DNA of 64,000 nucleotides. It comes from Phycisphaeraceae bacterium. GTDB taxonomy: Bacteria > Planctomycetota > Phycisphaerae > Phycisphaerales > Phycisphaeraceae. A model generated the notes under the pieces. It did no database searches and was not told the origin of the DNA. It was given only the letters and a program-made list of their open reading frames with translations. Both the position numbers and the translations under genes were made by a program. The stretch lies in NCBI GenBank assembly GCA_029260715.1, contig JAJDCS010000039.1, forward strand, positions 154,941 through 218,940, in the 5' to 3' direction. Of this stretch, positions 41,753-51,140 are shown piece by piece; position 1 is the stretch's first letter, and every line of letters starts with the position of its first letter.

Positions 41753-42664
41753 ATGAAACGTTTTGTCCCCTCACTATCCGACGCCGCTGATCCAGAGCAA
41801 GAGCTGGATTTACAGGACGCGAAAGTCGTCTCAGAGCTGTTCAATCAAGCAGCCACGGAAAACCTCCATTCGCCGCTGCGTGAGGGTGCCGCCATCTATT
41901 TGCCCGCTGAGGGCTGGGCGATCATGACCGGCGACCTCCACGACAACGGCCCCAATTTCCAGCGTATATCCAAATTAGCCGCTTTGCACCAAAGCCCCGA
42001 CCGCCACCTGATCCTCCACGAGGTTATCCACGGGCCCCACCAAGTGAACGGGTGTGACCTGTCCATACGCATGCTCGCGCGGGTGGCCGCCCTTAAGCTT
42101 TGCTTTCCCAATCAATTACATATTGTACAATCCAACCACGAACTGGCTCAACTCACCGGCGAGGGCATCCTCAAAGGCGGCGTGAGCGTGGTGGACATTT
42201 TTAACCTCGGCGTTGATTTTGTCTTCCACGACAAAGCCGACATCGTTATTGAAGCCATGTGCCGGTTCATCCGGAGCCTGCCGTTGGCGGTGCGCAGCCC
42301 CAACGGGCTGTTCTTCAGCCACAGCCTGCCGTCGGCCACGCACCTTAAGCGGTTCGATCTTTCCCTGCTCGACCGCATCCCCACCGACGCCGACCTGCGG
42401 GCCGAAGGCGACGCGCACAACATGGTCTGGGGGCGCAACCACCCCCAAAAGGTGGCAGACACGCTCAGCGAGGCGTGGGATACGAAGCTATTTGTGATGG
42501 GTCACCAACCCGCGGAAATGGGCTACGAAAAACAGGGCGACACCATGCTCATCCTGGCCTCCGACCACACCCACGGCGTCGCGTTGCCCGTGAGCCTCTC
42601 GCAGCCCTACACCATGCCTGAACTGATCGACCAGATCATCCCGCTGGCGTCGATCACCCTGTAA
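41753..42664 (+). CDS. PPP-like metallophosphatase family protein
   Basis: 303 residues with a motif set like Ser/Thr phosphoprotein phosphatases: MTGDLHDNGPNF (GDxHDN for GDxHG), VQSNHELAQ (for GNHE), FFSHSLPSATHL and VMGHQPAEMGY. The canonical GDxVDRG motif is replaced by ILHEVIHGPHQ, so one metal ligand is altered, and the chemistry cannot be assumed. It is divergent from the YfcE-type gene. A tRNA- or cell-cycle-related role cannot be told from sequence. No clear ribosome-binding site. Confidence 0.65.
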   Translation: MKRFVPSLSDAADPEQELDLQDAKVVSELFNQAATENLHSPLREGAAIYLPAEGWAIMTGDLHDNGPNFQRISKLAALHQSPDRHLILHEVIHGPHQVNGCDLSIRMLARVAALKLCFPNQLHIVQSNHELAQLTGEGILKGGVSVVDIFNLGVDFVFHDKADIVIEAMCRFIRSLPLAVRSPNGLFFSHSLPSATHLKRFDLSLLDRIPTDADLRAEGDAHNMVWGRNHPQKVADTLSEAWDTKLFVMGHQPAEMGYEKQGDTMLILASDHTHGVALPVSLSQPYTMPELIDQIIPLASITL

Positions 42665-42690
42665 AAACCTGTTGGAGAATAATGCCCCAC

Positions 42691-42720
42691 CACGAGCCGC
42701 GCCCGTGAGGAAGCGGTCTC
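42691..42720 (+). repeat. SRDREGA intergenic repeat, copy 5 (diverged)
   Basis: CACGAGCCGCGCCCGTGAGG then AAGCGGTCTC; two substitutions from the common form. It lies between the phosphatase-like and ketosynthase genes. Confidence 0.75.
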
Positions 42721-42823
42721 TCCACGTTTCCGCATCAACTTTGGATAAATAATATAGACAGGTGCATATTCTGCGATTGTAGCCGAAGCACTTGCTTGGC
42801 TAAGCTGGTGGCGGTGTGACGCC

Positions 42824-44056
42824 ATGACCAACCCCAGTACCCGTCAACACGAATCAATTGTCATCGCCGGATGGGGCCTGATCACGCCGCTGGGGCGCTC
42901 GGCGTGGGAGACGTTCGCCAGCCTGCTAGCCGGCAAGACGCTGGCCGACCGCGCCGCTCAACTGCCAAAAACCATCGACCCGGTCGGCCTCGTCCGATCC
43001 CTGGGGTCGGTCGCTACAGCCGTTCACGCCGCAGCCGACCCCGTGGTCGAATTAGCTGAATGCGCCGCTCGCGAGGCGCTGTTCATGGCCGACGCACAGC
43101 CGCACGAAACAGACTGCATCACCGGCATGAGCAAAGGCGCGATGCACACCCTGATCGCCGCGACCCAGCGGTACATTTACTCACATCAACAAGCGTCCCG
43201 CCCGCCGACGCCTCAGCCGACGCTCCCAGCCGACGCCGATTTGGCCGTCACGCTCGGCCCGCACGGCTACGCATCGCAACAACTGGCCAATCGCCTCGGC
43301 CGCACCCCGTTGTACAACGTCGTCGCCGCCTGCGCCTCAAGCCTCACCGCGTTGCACAACGCCCGCCAGTGGCTTCTGACCAATACCGCAGACCCCAGGC
43401 CCAGCCGGGTGCTCGTCATCACAGCCGAAGCGGCGCTGCTGCCGCTGTTCATCCACAGCTACAAACGCCTTGGCGTGCTGCCGCCGCTGCGGCCGTCGGC
43501 ATACAAGGGCCGCCCTTTGGACCGCCACCGCGAAGGGTTCATGCTCGCGGAAATGGGCGCCGCCGTCGTCTTGGAGCGGACTGCACACCCCAAGCCGGGT
43601 CAGATCGAGTTACTGGACACCGCGGTCGCCAATGAGCCTTATGACATGATCCGCCCGGCCCCCGTGATGGACTCGCTTTCGCACATCGCCGCGAAACTGC
43701 TAGCCGGCCGCGACATCGACCTGCTACACCCCCACGCCACCGGCACGCCCGACCACGACCCCGCGGAGCTAACCACACTGGCCCGCTGCCTGGCGTGTCG
43801 CCCGGACGTCTACGCCTGTAAGGGCGCTGTGGGGCACGGCCTGGGCGCCGCGGGGCTGGTCGCGCTGGTGCTGGCCTGCCTCTGCGCCAAGTCAAACCAA
43901 CGCCCGCCAATGCCGTGGCTCGTAGAACCCCTCCCGCCCGACCAAGCCGCATTACCCATAAAAGCCACCCCCCCACCGCAGCCGATAAACACACAGGCTG
44001 TCTTCGCCGCGGGTTTCGGCGGGCACGTCGCCGGTGCGGTCATCGGCAAACACTGA
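42824..44056 (+). CDS. Stand-alone beta-ketoacyl synthase
   Basis: 410-residue thiolase-fold ketosynthase with an intact Cys-His-His triad: C170 in VVAACASSLTAL, H304 in LLHPHATGTPDHD and H338 in CKGAVGHGLGAAG. Such enzymes condense malonyl-ACP with an acyl chain. HATGT replaces the usual HGTGT, and the Cys motif is AACASS rather than TACSS. No acyl carrier protein, ketoreductase or acyltransferase gene is adjacent, so it is not part of a visible fatty-acid or polyketide cluster. The closest type is FabF/KS-alpha-like; the product is unknown. Confidence 0.85.
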   Translation: MTNPSTRQHESIVIAGWGLITPLGRSAWETFASLLAGKTLADRAAQLPKTIDPVGLVRSLGSVATAVHAAADPVVELAECAAREALFMADAQPHETDCITGMSKGAMHTLIAATQRYIYSHQQASRPPTPQPTLPADADLAVTLGPHGYASQQLANRLGRTPLYNVVAACASSLTALHNARQWLLTNTADPRPSRVLVITAEAALLPLFIHSYKRLGVLPPLRPSAYKGRPLDRHREGFMLAEMGAAVVLERTAHPKPGQIELLDTAVANEPYDMIRPAPVMDSLSHIAAKLLAGRDIDLLHPHATGTPDHDPAELTTLARCLACRPDVYACKGAVGHGLGAAGLVALVLACLCAKSNQRPPMPWLVEPLPPDQAALPIKATPPPQPINTQAVFAAGFGGHVAGAVIGKH

Positions 44057-44199
44057 CCCGTTGCCCCCGCTAGCGGCCGACCGCCCAAACCGTAGAATGC
44101 ACGCGTTGTATGCGCATCTAGCTTGCACAAACAACGCGTCCCAGGGGCCCCGCTTATCGTTGAACAGCACCGCCGGCTCGGCAGCAACAGGAGATCGTC

Positions 44200-45963
44200 A
44201 TGAACAAGTCACGGCCGATGCGGTTTCAAGAGAATCAACAACCAGCCGCAACGAGCCGTCCGCCTCAAGCGGATAAGAGAGCGGTTTCTTCCACGCTCGG
44301 CTGCGGCCTTCTATTCACCCGAGCCCGCCTGCAAATACTGCTCGCCGCTTGTGTGTTGTTTGCCCCCCCCGCCTTGTGTCTGGCCGACGACGCGTCCGCC
44401 CCGCTGCGTATCACGCGTGTCGCATTGTTCAAAAACGGTCTGGGTTACTTCACCGCCGTGGCCGAATTGCCCGAAGAAGCCACGACGATCCACTTGGGCC
44501 AGGTGCCCGTGCCCGTACACGGGACGTTCTGGGCCACTTACGACCGGGGCCTGCCGGTAACCGGGCTGTTCGCCCGCCTCAAGGAAGTGCCCCGTTCCAA
44601 GCCTGTGAAAAGCCTTACCGATCTGCTGGCCGCCAACGCCGGGCGAGAGGTCAAACTCTACACCGCGTACGACCCGCAGCAGCCGGTTTCGGGCATGCTG
44701 CTGAGTGTGACCCAGTCCAACAGCCCCTGGCACTCCGTTAGGCCATTAGAGGCCAACACGATACGCCGACGGACCGCGCCGCGCCCGGGCGCCGACTCGC
44801 CCATCGCCATTGTCGTGACCAGCGCAGGCATCGAAGCGGTAAACGTCTCGGCTATTGAACACTGTGTGATCTCCAAAGGCGCGGTCAAGACCGAGTACGA
44901 GGTGAAGGAAACCGAGCCGATCCTCCAACTCGAACTCGAGCAGCCCGCCGGCGGCACGCGGTTTTGGGTCGGCTACCTGGCCAGGGGGATCACCTGGGCG
45001 CCCAGCTACGTGGTCGACCTGGGCAAGCCGGACAAGGCCCGCGTCAGCGCCAAAACGGTGGTCATGAACGAAGCGGCCGACCTGGACCGCGTGACCCTTG
45101 AACTGGTCACCGGGTTCCCCGACCTTCAGTTCGCCAACATCGACAGCCCCATGGCTATGACGCAATCACTTGAACAATTCGTCAACGCGCTCCAACACGA
45201 CCGCGGCAACCGCTACACGGGCCGCGCCGCCGTGTTGAGTCAAAGCAGGGAATCCGACCGCTCCGGCTTCGGCGCCCCGCCGCGTGTGGATTACGCGCCG
45301 CCTGCTCAGGGCCGCGAAACAGAAGACCTGTTCCTGTACCCGGTCAACAACGTCACACTGGCCCGCGGCGAGACCGCCTACTTCCCGCTGTTCACCGCTG
45401 AACTGCCCTACCAGCACGTCTATACCTGGCAAGTCCCCGACCTGATCGATTCCAACCAACGCGCGCGGCTGGCCGACAATCAGCAGCACCACGTCTGGCA
45501 CGCCTGCCGCCTGACCAACACCACCGAGATGCCCCTGACCACCGGGCCGGCCCAGTTCGTCAAAGACGGCCAGATCGTCGGGCAAAACACCTGTTCGTAC
45601 ACCAACCCGGGCGCCACGACCACCATCCCCATCAGCCGCGCCACACGCATCACCGCCCAACACGAAGAGCACGAAACCGACCGCAAGGCAGACGCGGCCA
45701 AACACCACGGCTACCCTTACGATCAGATCACCGTCCAGGGCCAACTCAGCCTCCGCAGCTACGAGAGCCAACCCGTGACCGTGGAAATCACCAAACGCCT
45801 TTCGGGCAAGTTCAGCAACGCGACGGACGAGCCCGGCGTGGTTGCGCTGGCCGAAGACCTTGCGGCCGTCAACCCCACGCACCGATTGACCTGGAGCGTC
45901 GAGCTGACACCGGGCCAAGAGAAATTGATCGAATACACCTACACCGTTTTGGTGCGCCGGTGA
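44200..45963 (+). CDS. Exported DUF4139-like protein of unknown function
   Basis: 587 residues. A signal sequence (RLQILLAACVLFAPPALCLA) sits unusually deep, after 45 residues, yet AGGAG six bases before the ATG supports this start. The mature part resembles DUF4139-type proteins: an N-terminal beta domain (VALFKNGLGYFTAVAELP) and a C-terminal domain with YLARGITWAPSYVVDL, ELVTGFPDLQFANI and EYTYTVLVRR. The leader contains ATSRPPQADKRAVSS, which resembles the SRDREGA repeat read in the same frame and may be a decayed copy inserted in the gene. Function unknown; proposed roles in other phyla concern the cell envelope. Confidence 0.65.
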   Translation: MNKSRPMRFQENQQPAATSRPPQADKRAVSSTLGCGLLFTRARLQILLAACVLFAPPALCLADDASAPLRITRVALFKNGLGYFTAVAELPEEATTIHLGQVPVPVHGTFWATYDRGLPVTGLFARLKEVPRSKPVKSLTDLLAANAGREVKLYTAYDPQQPVSGMLLSVTQSNSPWHSVRPLEANTIRRRTAPRPGADSPIAIVVTSAGIEAVNVSAIEHCVISKGAVKTEYEVKETEPILQLELEQPAGGTRFWVGYLARGITWAPSYVVDLGKPDKARVSAKTVVMNEAADLDRVTLELVTGFPDLQFANIDSPMAMTQSLEQFVNALQHDRGNRYTGRAAVLSQSRESDRSGFGAPPRVDYAPPAQGRETEDLFLYPVNNVTLARGETAYFPLFTAELPYQHVYTWQVPDLIDSNQRARLADNQQHHVWHACRLTNTTEMPLTTGPAQFVKDGQIVGQNTCSYTNPGATTTIPISRATRITAQHEEHETDRKADAAKHHGYPYDQITVQGQLSLRSYESQPVTVEITKRLSGKFSNATDEPGVVALAEDLAAVNPTHRLTWSVELTPGQEKLIEYTYTVLVRR

Positions 45964-45972
45964 GGAAATACT

Positions 45973-46101
45973 TAGAAGCTGTTTCAAAAGTATCCCCCTC
46001 CCTCTCAGGGAGGGGTTAGGGGAGGGTCGTGTGTTCGTATTTTTCAGGCTCTCACCCAGCCTCTCCCCTCAAAGGGGAGAGTGGTTTAGAAACAGCTTCT
46101 A
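45973..46101. mobile_element. MITE-like element with 13 bp terminal inverted repeats
   Basis: 129 bp bounded by TAGAAGCTGTTTC (45973-45985) and its exact reverse complement GAAACAGCTTCTA (46089-46101). The outer TA could be a TA target duplication, as made by IS630/mariner-type transposases. Inside are CCCTCCCTCTCAGGGAGGGG and CTCTCCCCTCAAAGGGGAGAG-like hairpins. It contains no open frame, so it would need a transposase in trans. It sits exactly between two convergent genes and could also serve as a terminator. Confidence 0.7.
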
Positions 46102-46105
46102 GCCC

Positions 46106-49100
46106 TCACTGCACCGGCACGCGCCCCACCACCGGCTTGATGATCTCCAGCTCGTTGTCGATTAGGTTCCACCGGAACCGCTGGGCACGCACCGCCGTGG
46201 GCTGGCCCTCTTGCTGGATCTCCGTGGCCTTCCCCTCATCGGCGTTGAGCAGGATGGTCTGGTCGAACGCCGTGTACTCGAGGTGGTCCGTCAGGATCGT
46301 CCTTTCATCGCTAACCACGCGCACCGCATCATCCGCGTAGACCGCTTGTAATTGTGGCTGGGGCGTTTGACCGGCGAACCACACACCCAGCCCGCCCGTT
46401 GCCCGCAAGTCCGCAAGCAACCGCCGGCAGTCCATCTGCACCGTGAGCTGCGAGTCCAACGATCGGTGGACCATCTGCACCCCCGTGTCGGTCAGCAGAT
46501 CGTTGTGGAACATGTCGAGCATCAACTGCCCCTTCCACCGCAGCAGCGTGGCCCCGCGCCCGGTGAACTTTACCGTCCCGGTCCGCTCCACCCCGAACAG
46601 CGACGCCGAACTCGGGTCGTGCTTGCGCCGCTGCGAACGCGGCCGGTAGTCTTCCAGCAGCAGCCTGCCCGGGCCGATGACCTGGATCTGCTCCATGAGA
46701 TTATCGAAGCTGATCAGAGGGCCGATCACCTTCAGCCGCGACTCGAGGCGATCGCCCGCAGGCCCCGACCACTTGCTTGCTAGGAACACCACGTCGTCGC
46801 GGGCCGTCACCATGCGCACGGTGCGCCCTTGTCGTGTCAGCGGGTTGGCTTGGTCTGCGCCGAGCAACACCGCCTCTTCGCTTTCTTGGGGCGGCTCCCA
46901 TTGCGAAAACCCGCTGTCGGACTGGGGCAACTCGCTGAACTCGATGCGCAGGTCCTGTGCGGACAACTGAGCCATCTCACGGTCCGTCCACGCTTCGCTG
47001 ACAACCTGCCCGACGAACTGGCCCAGGCCGTAGCGGTTGTCGAAGTGCATCGCTTGCTGCCAGTTCACGGTGACACGCACGGCGCTGTCCGTTTTTTCCG
47101 CGGGGGCGGGCTCTGTTGGGTCATTAGAATCTTGCCCCGCGATCGCTTCACCCATGCCCGGGACCGGCGCGGCTTGACTGAAAAACGTGATCGTCCCGGG
47201 CCCTAGCACGTGCGCCGACTGGCCGGCCTGGTTCAAGACGATATGATTCCCCGCCAAGGCCCCGTCGAGCCGCTCGATCCGCGCGGGCCGGTCCGCTAAA
47301 CCGAATAGCTCCATCTGGTCCGCCGCCATATCAGCCACGAGCCGGTCGGCTGTCATCATGATTTTTAGATCGTCCAGGCGCACGCGCACGTCGTCACGCG
47401 CAAAAACGCTGCGTACCGTGTACCGCTGTTCTTTCGCGGTTGGCCCCTGTTCAGCGTCTACAGCTTGTTGCGCATGACCAGCCGGGGCTTGGGGCTCTGC
47501 CTCCTGCGTCACCAACGCGTCTTGATGCTCTTGGTCGGCGTTCGGCTGTTCTGACGGCTCTTGCGTATCGCCCTGCCACGCATGCGCAAACGAGCGAGGC
47601 TGCTTGTCGCCAGCGGCGGCGGCCCCGGTTTCAACCGGAACGGCCTGTCCCAAAGGCGTTGAGTCATCCGGCCCACTGTCGGCAAGCAATAGCTCGTCTC
47701 GCTCTTGCGGCTTCTCTAATTCTTCGCCGCTTTCAACGTCCGCGGGCGTCGCCACCGCGGGCGCGTCTTGGTCAGCCGCTACCGTTGTAGTTTCAACACC
47801 CGCCTGCTTAACCGGGTCCGCAACATCCGCCGCCGATCCGCTCTCTTGCTCCTTGACCCCCATCGCGATCTCCAGGTGCCCCGCTCGCATGACCCGCCGC
47901 GCCTCGGAGGCCTTAACGTCACCGCGAGCGATCAGCCGTGTTGGGCGGATGCCGCCCGACCCGTCGTCCGCCATCACCACTTCCAAACGGTCGCAGCGAA
48001 CGGATACGTCCTTTCCGCTCGCGTCGCCGATGCTGCTGACAAGCACCCCCTGTGACGCCTCAAGCTGATCAATGGTCTGCTTGCCCGCCGTCGCAGCGGA
48101 CAGCCCCACCGTCAGTGCGTCGCTTTCCAACTCAAACTGCGGGTGCTCCACACGCACGGCACCGTGGAAAAACGCCTGTTTCAGCGCGTCGACCCGCTTG
48201 CCGCCGCCCAAAGCGGTCCCGGCACCCGACGCGGCGGCGTCTGGCGAAGGGCCCGCTCGGTAAAAGCTCAGATCGACCCGGTCTTCCCAGAGGACCACCG
48301 TCTGCCGCGACAACGCCGTGGGATGACCGCCGTCGATATCAACTATTCCCGCGTCGCCATCGACACGCGAACCGTCTCGCAGACGCAAGCTGCCCGACCC
48401 GCTGATCTGGCCCGTGCCCTGATCCTGGTTGATCACCAGCCGCTTGGCCTCCAACACGCCAAACCCAGGCGAATCGATCTTGATCCGTTGGCGGTCCGAG
48501 CCGAACATGCGCACACGCCCCTGGCTAGCCAGGTAATCAACACTGGCTGCGACGATTACCTCCCCCTGGGCGGTGGTAATCCGCACGGGGCTGCCCACTA
48601 GCTCGATTAGCCTGTCATCGCCCCCCTCTATCTCAATCGGTGGGGAGTCCTCCGGCTCGACCAGCAGCCGCCCCGACCACAGGATCGTCACCGCGTCGTC
48701 CGAATCGCTCCACAGCGTGCGCGTGTCGCCGAGCGTGTCTTCTTCCAACTGGGTCTGCCCCCGATCCACGACACCCATCACCAGCGGCACCAGCGCCGCC
48801 TGTAGCCACCGTGGGCCGGCGCCGATCAAGCCGCCACCCCCACCGCCGGCGACGAACGGACGATCCGACGGCCAACGCATCGCGCCGACCCCCACCGATC
48901 GCTCCGGGTTGTCGCCCGAAGACTCGATATCTCGCAAGCTAAACACCACCTCCAACCGATCGGCTTCGATCGTCGCATTGCGACTACGGATTGTCACACC
49001 GCCTTCAAACCTCGCCCGGTAGTACTGCACGGGCTCCTGATCCGCAGCCTGGAACGCTTCAGGGTTGACCCCCGCAACCTCTTCTTGGCCAACCACTGGG

Positions 49101-49927
49101 CCTGCGGCAATTTCAGCCGTCGCCTCGCCGCTGCCCGCTTCGTCTTGCGCGTCCCCCTCTGTCAAAACAATAGGCTTATCTTCATCGCCTTCAACCACCG
49201 GCCAAGGCGTTGTGTCAGGCGTGGACGCCACAGCCCCCGCTGTAGACACCGGCTGCTGATCGGGCTTGAACCGCAGGGACTGGCCCTTCGTAATCTCCAG
49301 CCGATCGATCCGACGCCGCAGTTCGTTGTAGATCACGCTCAAACCGGTGCCACGGAAGTCTACCCGTTCGCCCGTCACGTGGACGTCGTAGTCGGTTTCG
49401 ATCTGCCCCAGTTCCATATCGAAATCCGCGTCGCGCATGTAGATGTGCAGCTTCGCCTCCGGTGACCACGGCGACAGTTCCTCCGCCCGCTGGGTCACCC
49501 CTTCGTACAGCGTCAGCCGAACTTTCCCGGAAAAATCACCGCTGCGCACCTGGTTGTCCGGTGCCAGGATGGTGCCCTCTTTGGCGCGGATCTCCAGCAC
49601 CCGCGTCGGCTCCAGATGCACCCGCGCGCCGGGCGACTCGATCCGTGTCACGCCCTCAGGCAGCGGCGTGACCCTGTCCCCGAACAGCTCGACAAGCTGA
49701 CCCTTGCTGTTGACGCTGTTAATCCGGTATTTCTTGGCTTGGCCACGCGGGTCAAGCCGCGTGGTGCGGCGGTCGGGGTCGAACGGCGGGATCAATTCCA
49801 CGTCCACGGGGTCGTCGATCGACCGCCTGGCCGTCTGAGGGTCCGACGGCGCGGACTGGAGCGTAAAAAACAGCACCACGGCCGCCAGGGCCGTTGCGGA
49901 GCCTATGACTATAATACGTTCGAGCAT
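46106..49927 (-). CDS. Very large LptC-like envelope protein
   Basis: 1,273 residues. One N-terminal membrane helix (IIVIGSATALAAVVLFFTL) is followed by beta-rich sequence. The first 240 residues look like LptC, the inner-membrane protein of lipopolysaccharide export: LEIRAKEGTILAPDNQV, MRDADFDMELGQIETDYDVH and YNELRRRIDRLEITKG. Further strands of OstA/LptA-like type (VTGERVDFRGTGLSVI, VRVRLDDLKIMMTADRLVAD) recur through the protein. They are interrupted by an acidic, Ala/Pro-rich low-complexity stretch, residues 705-860. LptC alone is about 190 residues, so this may combine LptC- and LptA-like bridge segments in one chain. It ends 4 bp from the MITE-like element. Confidence 0.65.
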   Translation of the reverse strand: MLERIIVIGSATALAAVVLFFTLQSAPSDPQTARRSIDDPVDVELIPPFDPDRRTTRLDPRGQAKKYRINSVNSKGQLVELFGDRVTPLPEGVTRIESPGARVHLEPTRVLEIRAKEGTILAPDNQVRSGDFSGKVRLTLYEGVTQRAEELSPWSPEAKLHIYMRDADFDMELGQIETDYDVHVTGERVDFRGTGLSVIYNELRRRIDRLEITKGQSLRFKPDQQPVSTAGAVASTPDTTPWPVVEGDEDKPIVLTEGDAQDEAGSGEATAEIAAGPVVGQEEVAGVNPEAFQAADQEPVQYYRARFEGGVTIRSRNATIEADRLEVVFSLRDIESSGDNPERSVGVGAMRWPSDRPFVAGGGGGGLIGAGPRWLQAALVPLVMGVVDRGQTQLEEDTLGDTRTLWSDSDDAVTILWSGRLLVEPEDSPPIEIEGGDDRLIELVGSPVRITTAQGEVIVAASVDYLASQGRVRMFGSDRQRIKIDSPGFGVLEAKRLVINQDQGTGQISGSGSLRLRDGSRVDGDAGIVDIDGGHPTALSRQTVVLWEDRVDLSFYRAGPSPDAAASGAGTALGGGKRVDALKQAFFHGAVRVEHPQFELESDALTVGLSAATAGKQTIDQLEASQGVLVSSIGDASGKDVSVRCDRLEVVMADDGSGGIRPTRLIARGDVKASEARRVMRAGHLEIAMGVKEQESGSAADVADPVKQAGVETTTVAADQDAPAVATPADVESGEELEKPQERDELLLADSGPDDSTPLGQAVPVETGAAAAGDKQPRSFAHAWQGDTQEPSEQPNADQEHQDALVTQEAEPQAPAGHAQQAVDAEQGPTAKEQRYTVRSVFARDDVRVRLDDLKIMMTADRLVADMAADQMELFGLADRPARIERLDGALAGNHIVLNQAGQSAHVLGPGTITFFSQAAPVPGMGEAIAGQDSNDPTEPAPAEKTDSAVRVTVNWQQAMHFDNRYGLGQFVGQVVSEAWTDREMAQLSAQDLRIEFSELPQSDSGFSQWEPPQESEEAVLLGADQANPLTRQGRTVRMVTARDDVVFLASKWSGPAGDRLESRLKVIGPLISFDNLMEQIQVIGPGRLLLEDYRPRSQRRKHDPSSASLFGVERTGTVKFTGRGATLLRWKGQLMLDMFHNDLLTDTGVQMVHRSLDSQLTVQMDCRRLLADLRATGGLGVWFAGQTPQPQLQAVYADDAVRVVSDERTILTDHLEYTAFDQTILLNADEGKATEIQQEGQPTAVRAQRFRWNLIDNELEIIKPVVGRVPVQ

Positions 49928-50027
49928 CGGCCTACATTATAAGCGCCCAACCGGGCCGGCCCCTAACCGCCGCCCGATGGGGCACGGGCGTACCCAAAGC
50001 AGCGAACCGCAGGTGTCCGGCGTGGTG

Positions 50028-50426
50028 TCACACTGCGCCGCCGCCGAGCCGTTGCACGATGGTAGGCAGGTTGGCGGTGAACTGGCTTCGGGGCATGACA
50101 AAATCCGCGCCACGGTCGTGGGCCGCCTGCAACACGTCCACAGCCACATGCGACCCGAACGCCACGACCGGGATATTCGCGTCGTGACGCTTGACCTGTT
50201 CCAGCAACGCCAAGCCCGTTTCGCCCATTTCCAGGTCGATCACCACGCCGGTGACAGGCTCATTGACCTTGCCGTCGTCCACCCGGTTGAGCCGGTTGGC
50301 TAGCGCTTGGGCGTCGCGCGCCGGTCGGCTGGGCACACCCTCCGCCTCCGTGGTGGCTCGGATCTTGGTCGCGAAAATCAGGTCTTGGCAGCAGTAGACG
50401 ATCATCGGATCGCTAGATCGTAGCAT
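50028..50426 (-). CDS. Diverged receiver-domain protein
   Basis: 132 residues, receiver-like fold only. The phosphoacceptor strand VTGVVIDLEMGETG keeps an aspartate, and IPVVAFGSHVA is strand 4. But the acidic pair after strand 1 is missing (IVYCCQDLIF has one Asp) and the conserved lysine is replaced (FVMPRSQF). It is therefore probably not phosphorylated in the normal way. Start at ATG 50426 or 50405. It is divergent from ruvA with a gap of only 55 bp. A stand-alone pseudo-receiver; partner unknown. Confidence 0.7.
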   Translation of the reverse strand: MLRSSDPMIVYCCQDLIFATKIRATTEAEGVPSRPARDAQALANRLNRVDDGKVNEPVTGVVIDLEMGETGLALLEQVKRHDANIPVVAFGSHVAVDVLQAAHDRGADFVMPRSQFTANLPTIVQRLGGGAV

Positions 50427-50480
50427 CTACTCGGATAAGTGAATGCCCCGACGCCCCAACCGCGATATGATCATGCCGTC

Positions 50481-51140
50481 ATGATCACCAAAATAGAAGG
50501 CCGACTGGTCGCGATTGAGGACGGCGCCGCGTTGATCCGCCCTGCCGACGGCGGGCTGACCTACCACGTCCTGCTGCCGGCGTACTGCGCCGCGCGTCTA
50601 GGCGGGTCGATCGGGCAGACCGTCGAACTAGCCACGCTGTATTTCATTGAGTCCCAAGGCCAAGGCGCGACCATGGTCCCGCGTCTGGCTGGGTTCATGA
50701 CCGCCTCGGAGCGGCAATTCTTTGAGCTGTTTACCACTTGCAAGGGCATCGGCAACCGCAAGGCGCTGCGTGCCATGGCGATCGACACCGGCCAACTCGC
50801 CGCCGCCATCGCCGACCGCGACGCCGCCACGCTCCAGAGCCTGCCCGAGATCGGCCGGCGCACGGCCGAGACCATCGTTGCCACGCTCCACGGCAAGGTC
50901 GATCGTTTCATCACCGGCCCGGCGGACGTGGGTCAGCCGGAAATAGCCGGACGTGTCGGGGGACAAGACGCCAGCCGCGGCGTGGCGCGTCAGGCTCTGG
51001 AGGTGTTGCTGCAACTGGGCGAAACCCGCTCGCAAGCCACCGACTGGATCGACCGCGTCATGCGCGACAGCGACACCGCCCCCACCGACGTGCAGGAACT
51101 GATTACCAAGGTCTACCAAATCAAAGCGTCAACGGGGTAA
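50481..51140 (+). CDS. ruvA: Holliday junction branch migration protein RuvA
   Basis: Binds Holliday junctions and loads the RuvB motor. It has the OB-fold domain I (MITKIEGRLVAIEDGAALI), helix-hairpin-helix domain II (CKGIGNRKALRAM, LPEIGRRTAETIV) and C-terminal domain III (RQALEVLLQLGETRSQATDW). A GTG at 50439 is open in frame, but the ATG at 50481 gives the family start, so 220 residues. ruvB and ruvC are not adjacent (ruvC is at 6.2 kb). Confidence 0.94.
   Translation: MITKIEGRLVAIEDGAALIRPADGGLTYHVLLPAYCAARLGGSIGQTVELATLYFIESQGQGATMVPRLAGFMTASERQFFELFTTCKGIGNRKALRAMAIDTGQLAAAIADRDAATLQSLPEIGRRTAETIVATLHGKVDRFITGPADVGQPEIAGRVGGQDASRGVARQALEVLLQLGETRSQATDWIDRVMRDSDTAPTDVQELITKVYQIKASTG

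Noticed and set aside
42824..44056. Polyketide or PUFA cluster around the ketosynthase
   Set aside because: No carrier protein, reductase or transferase genes on either side.
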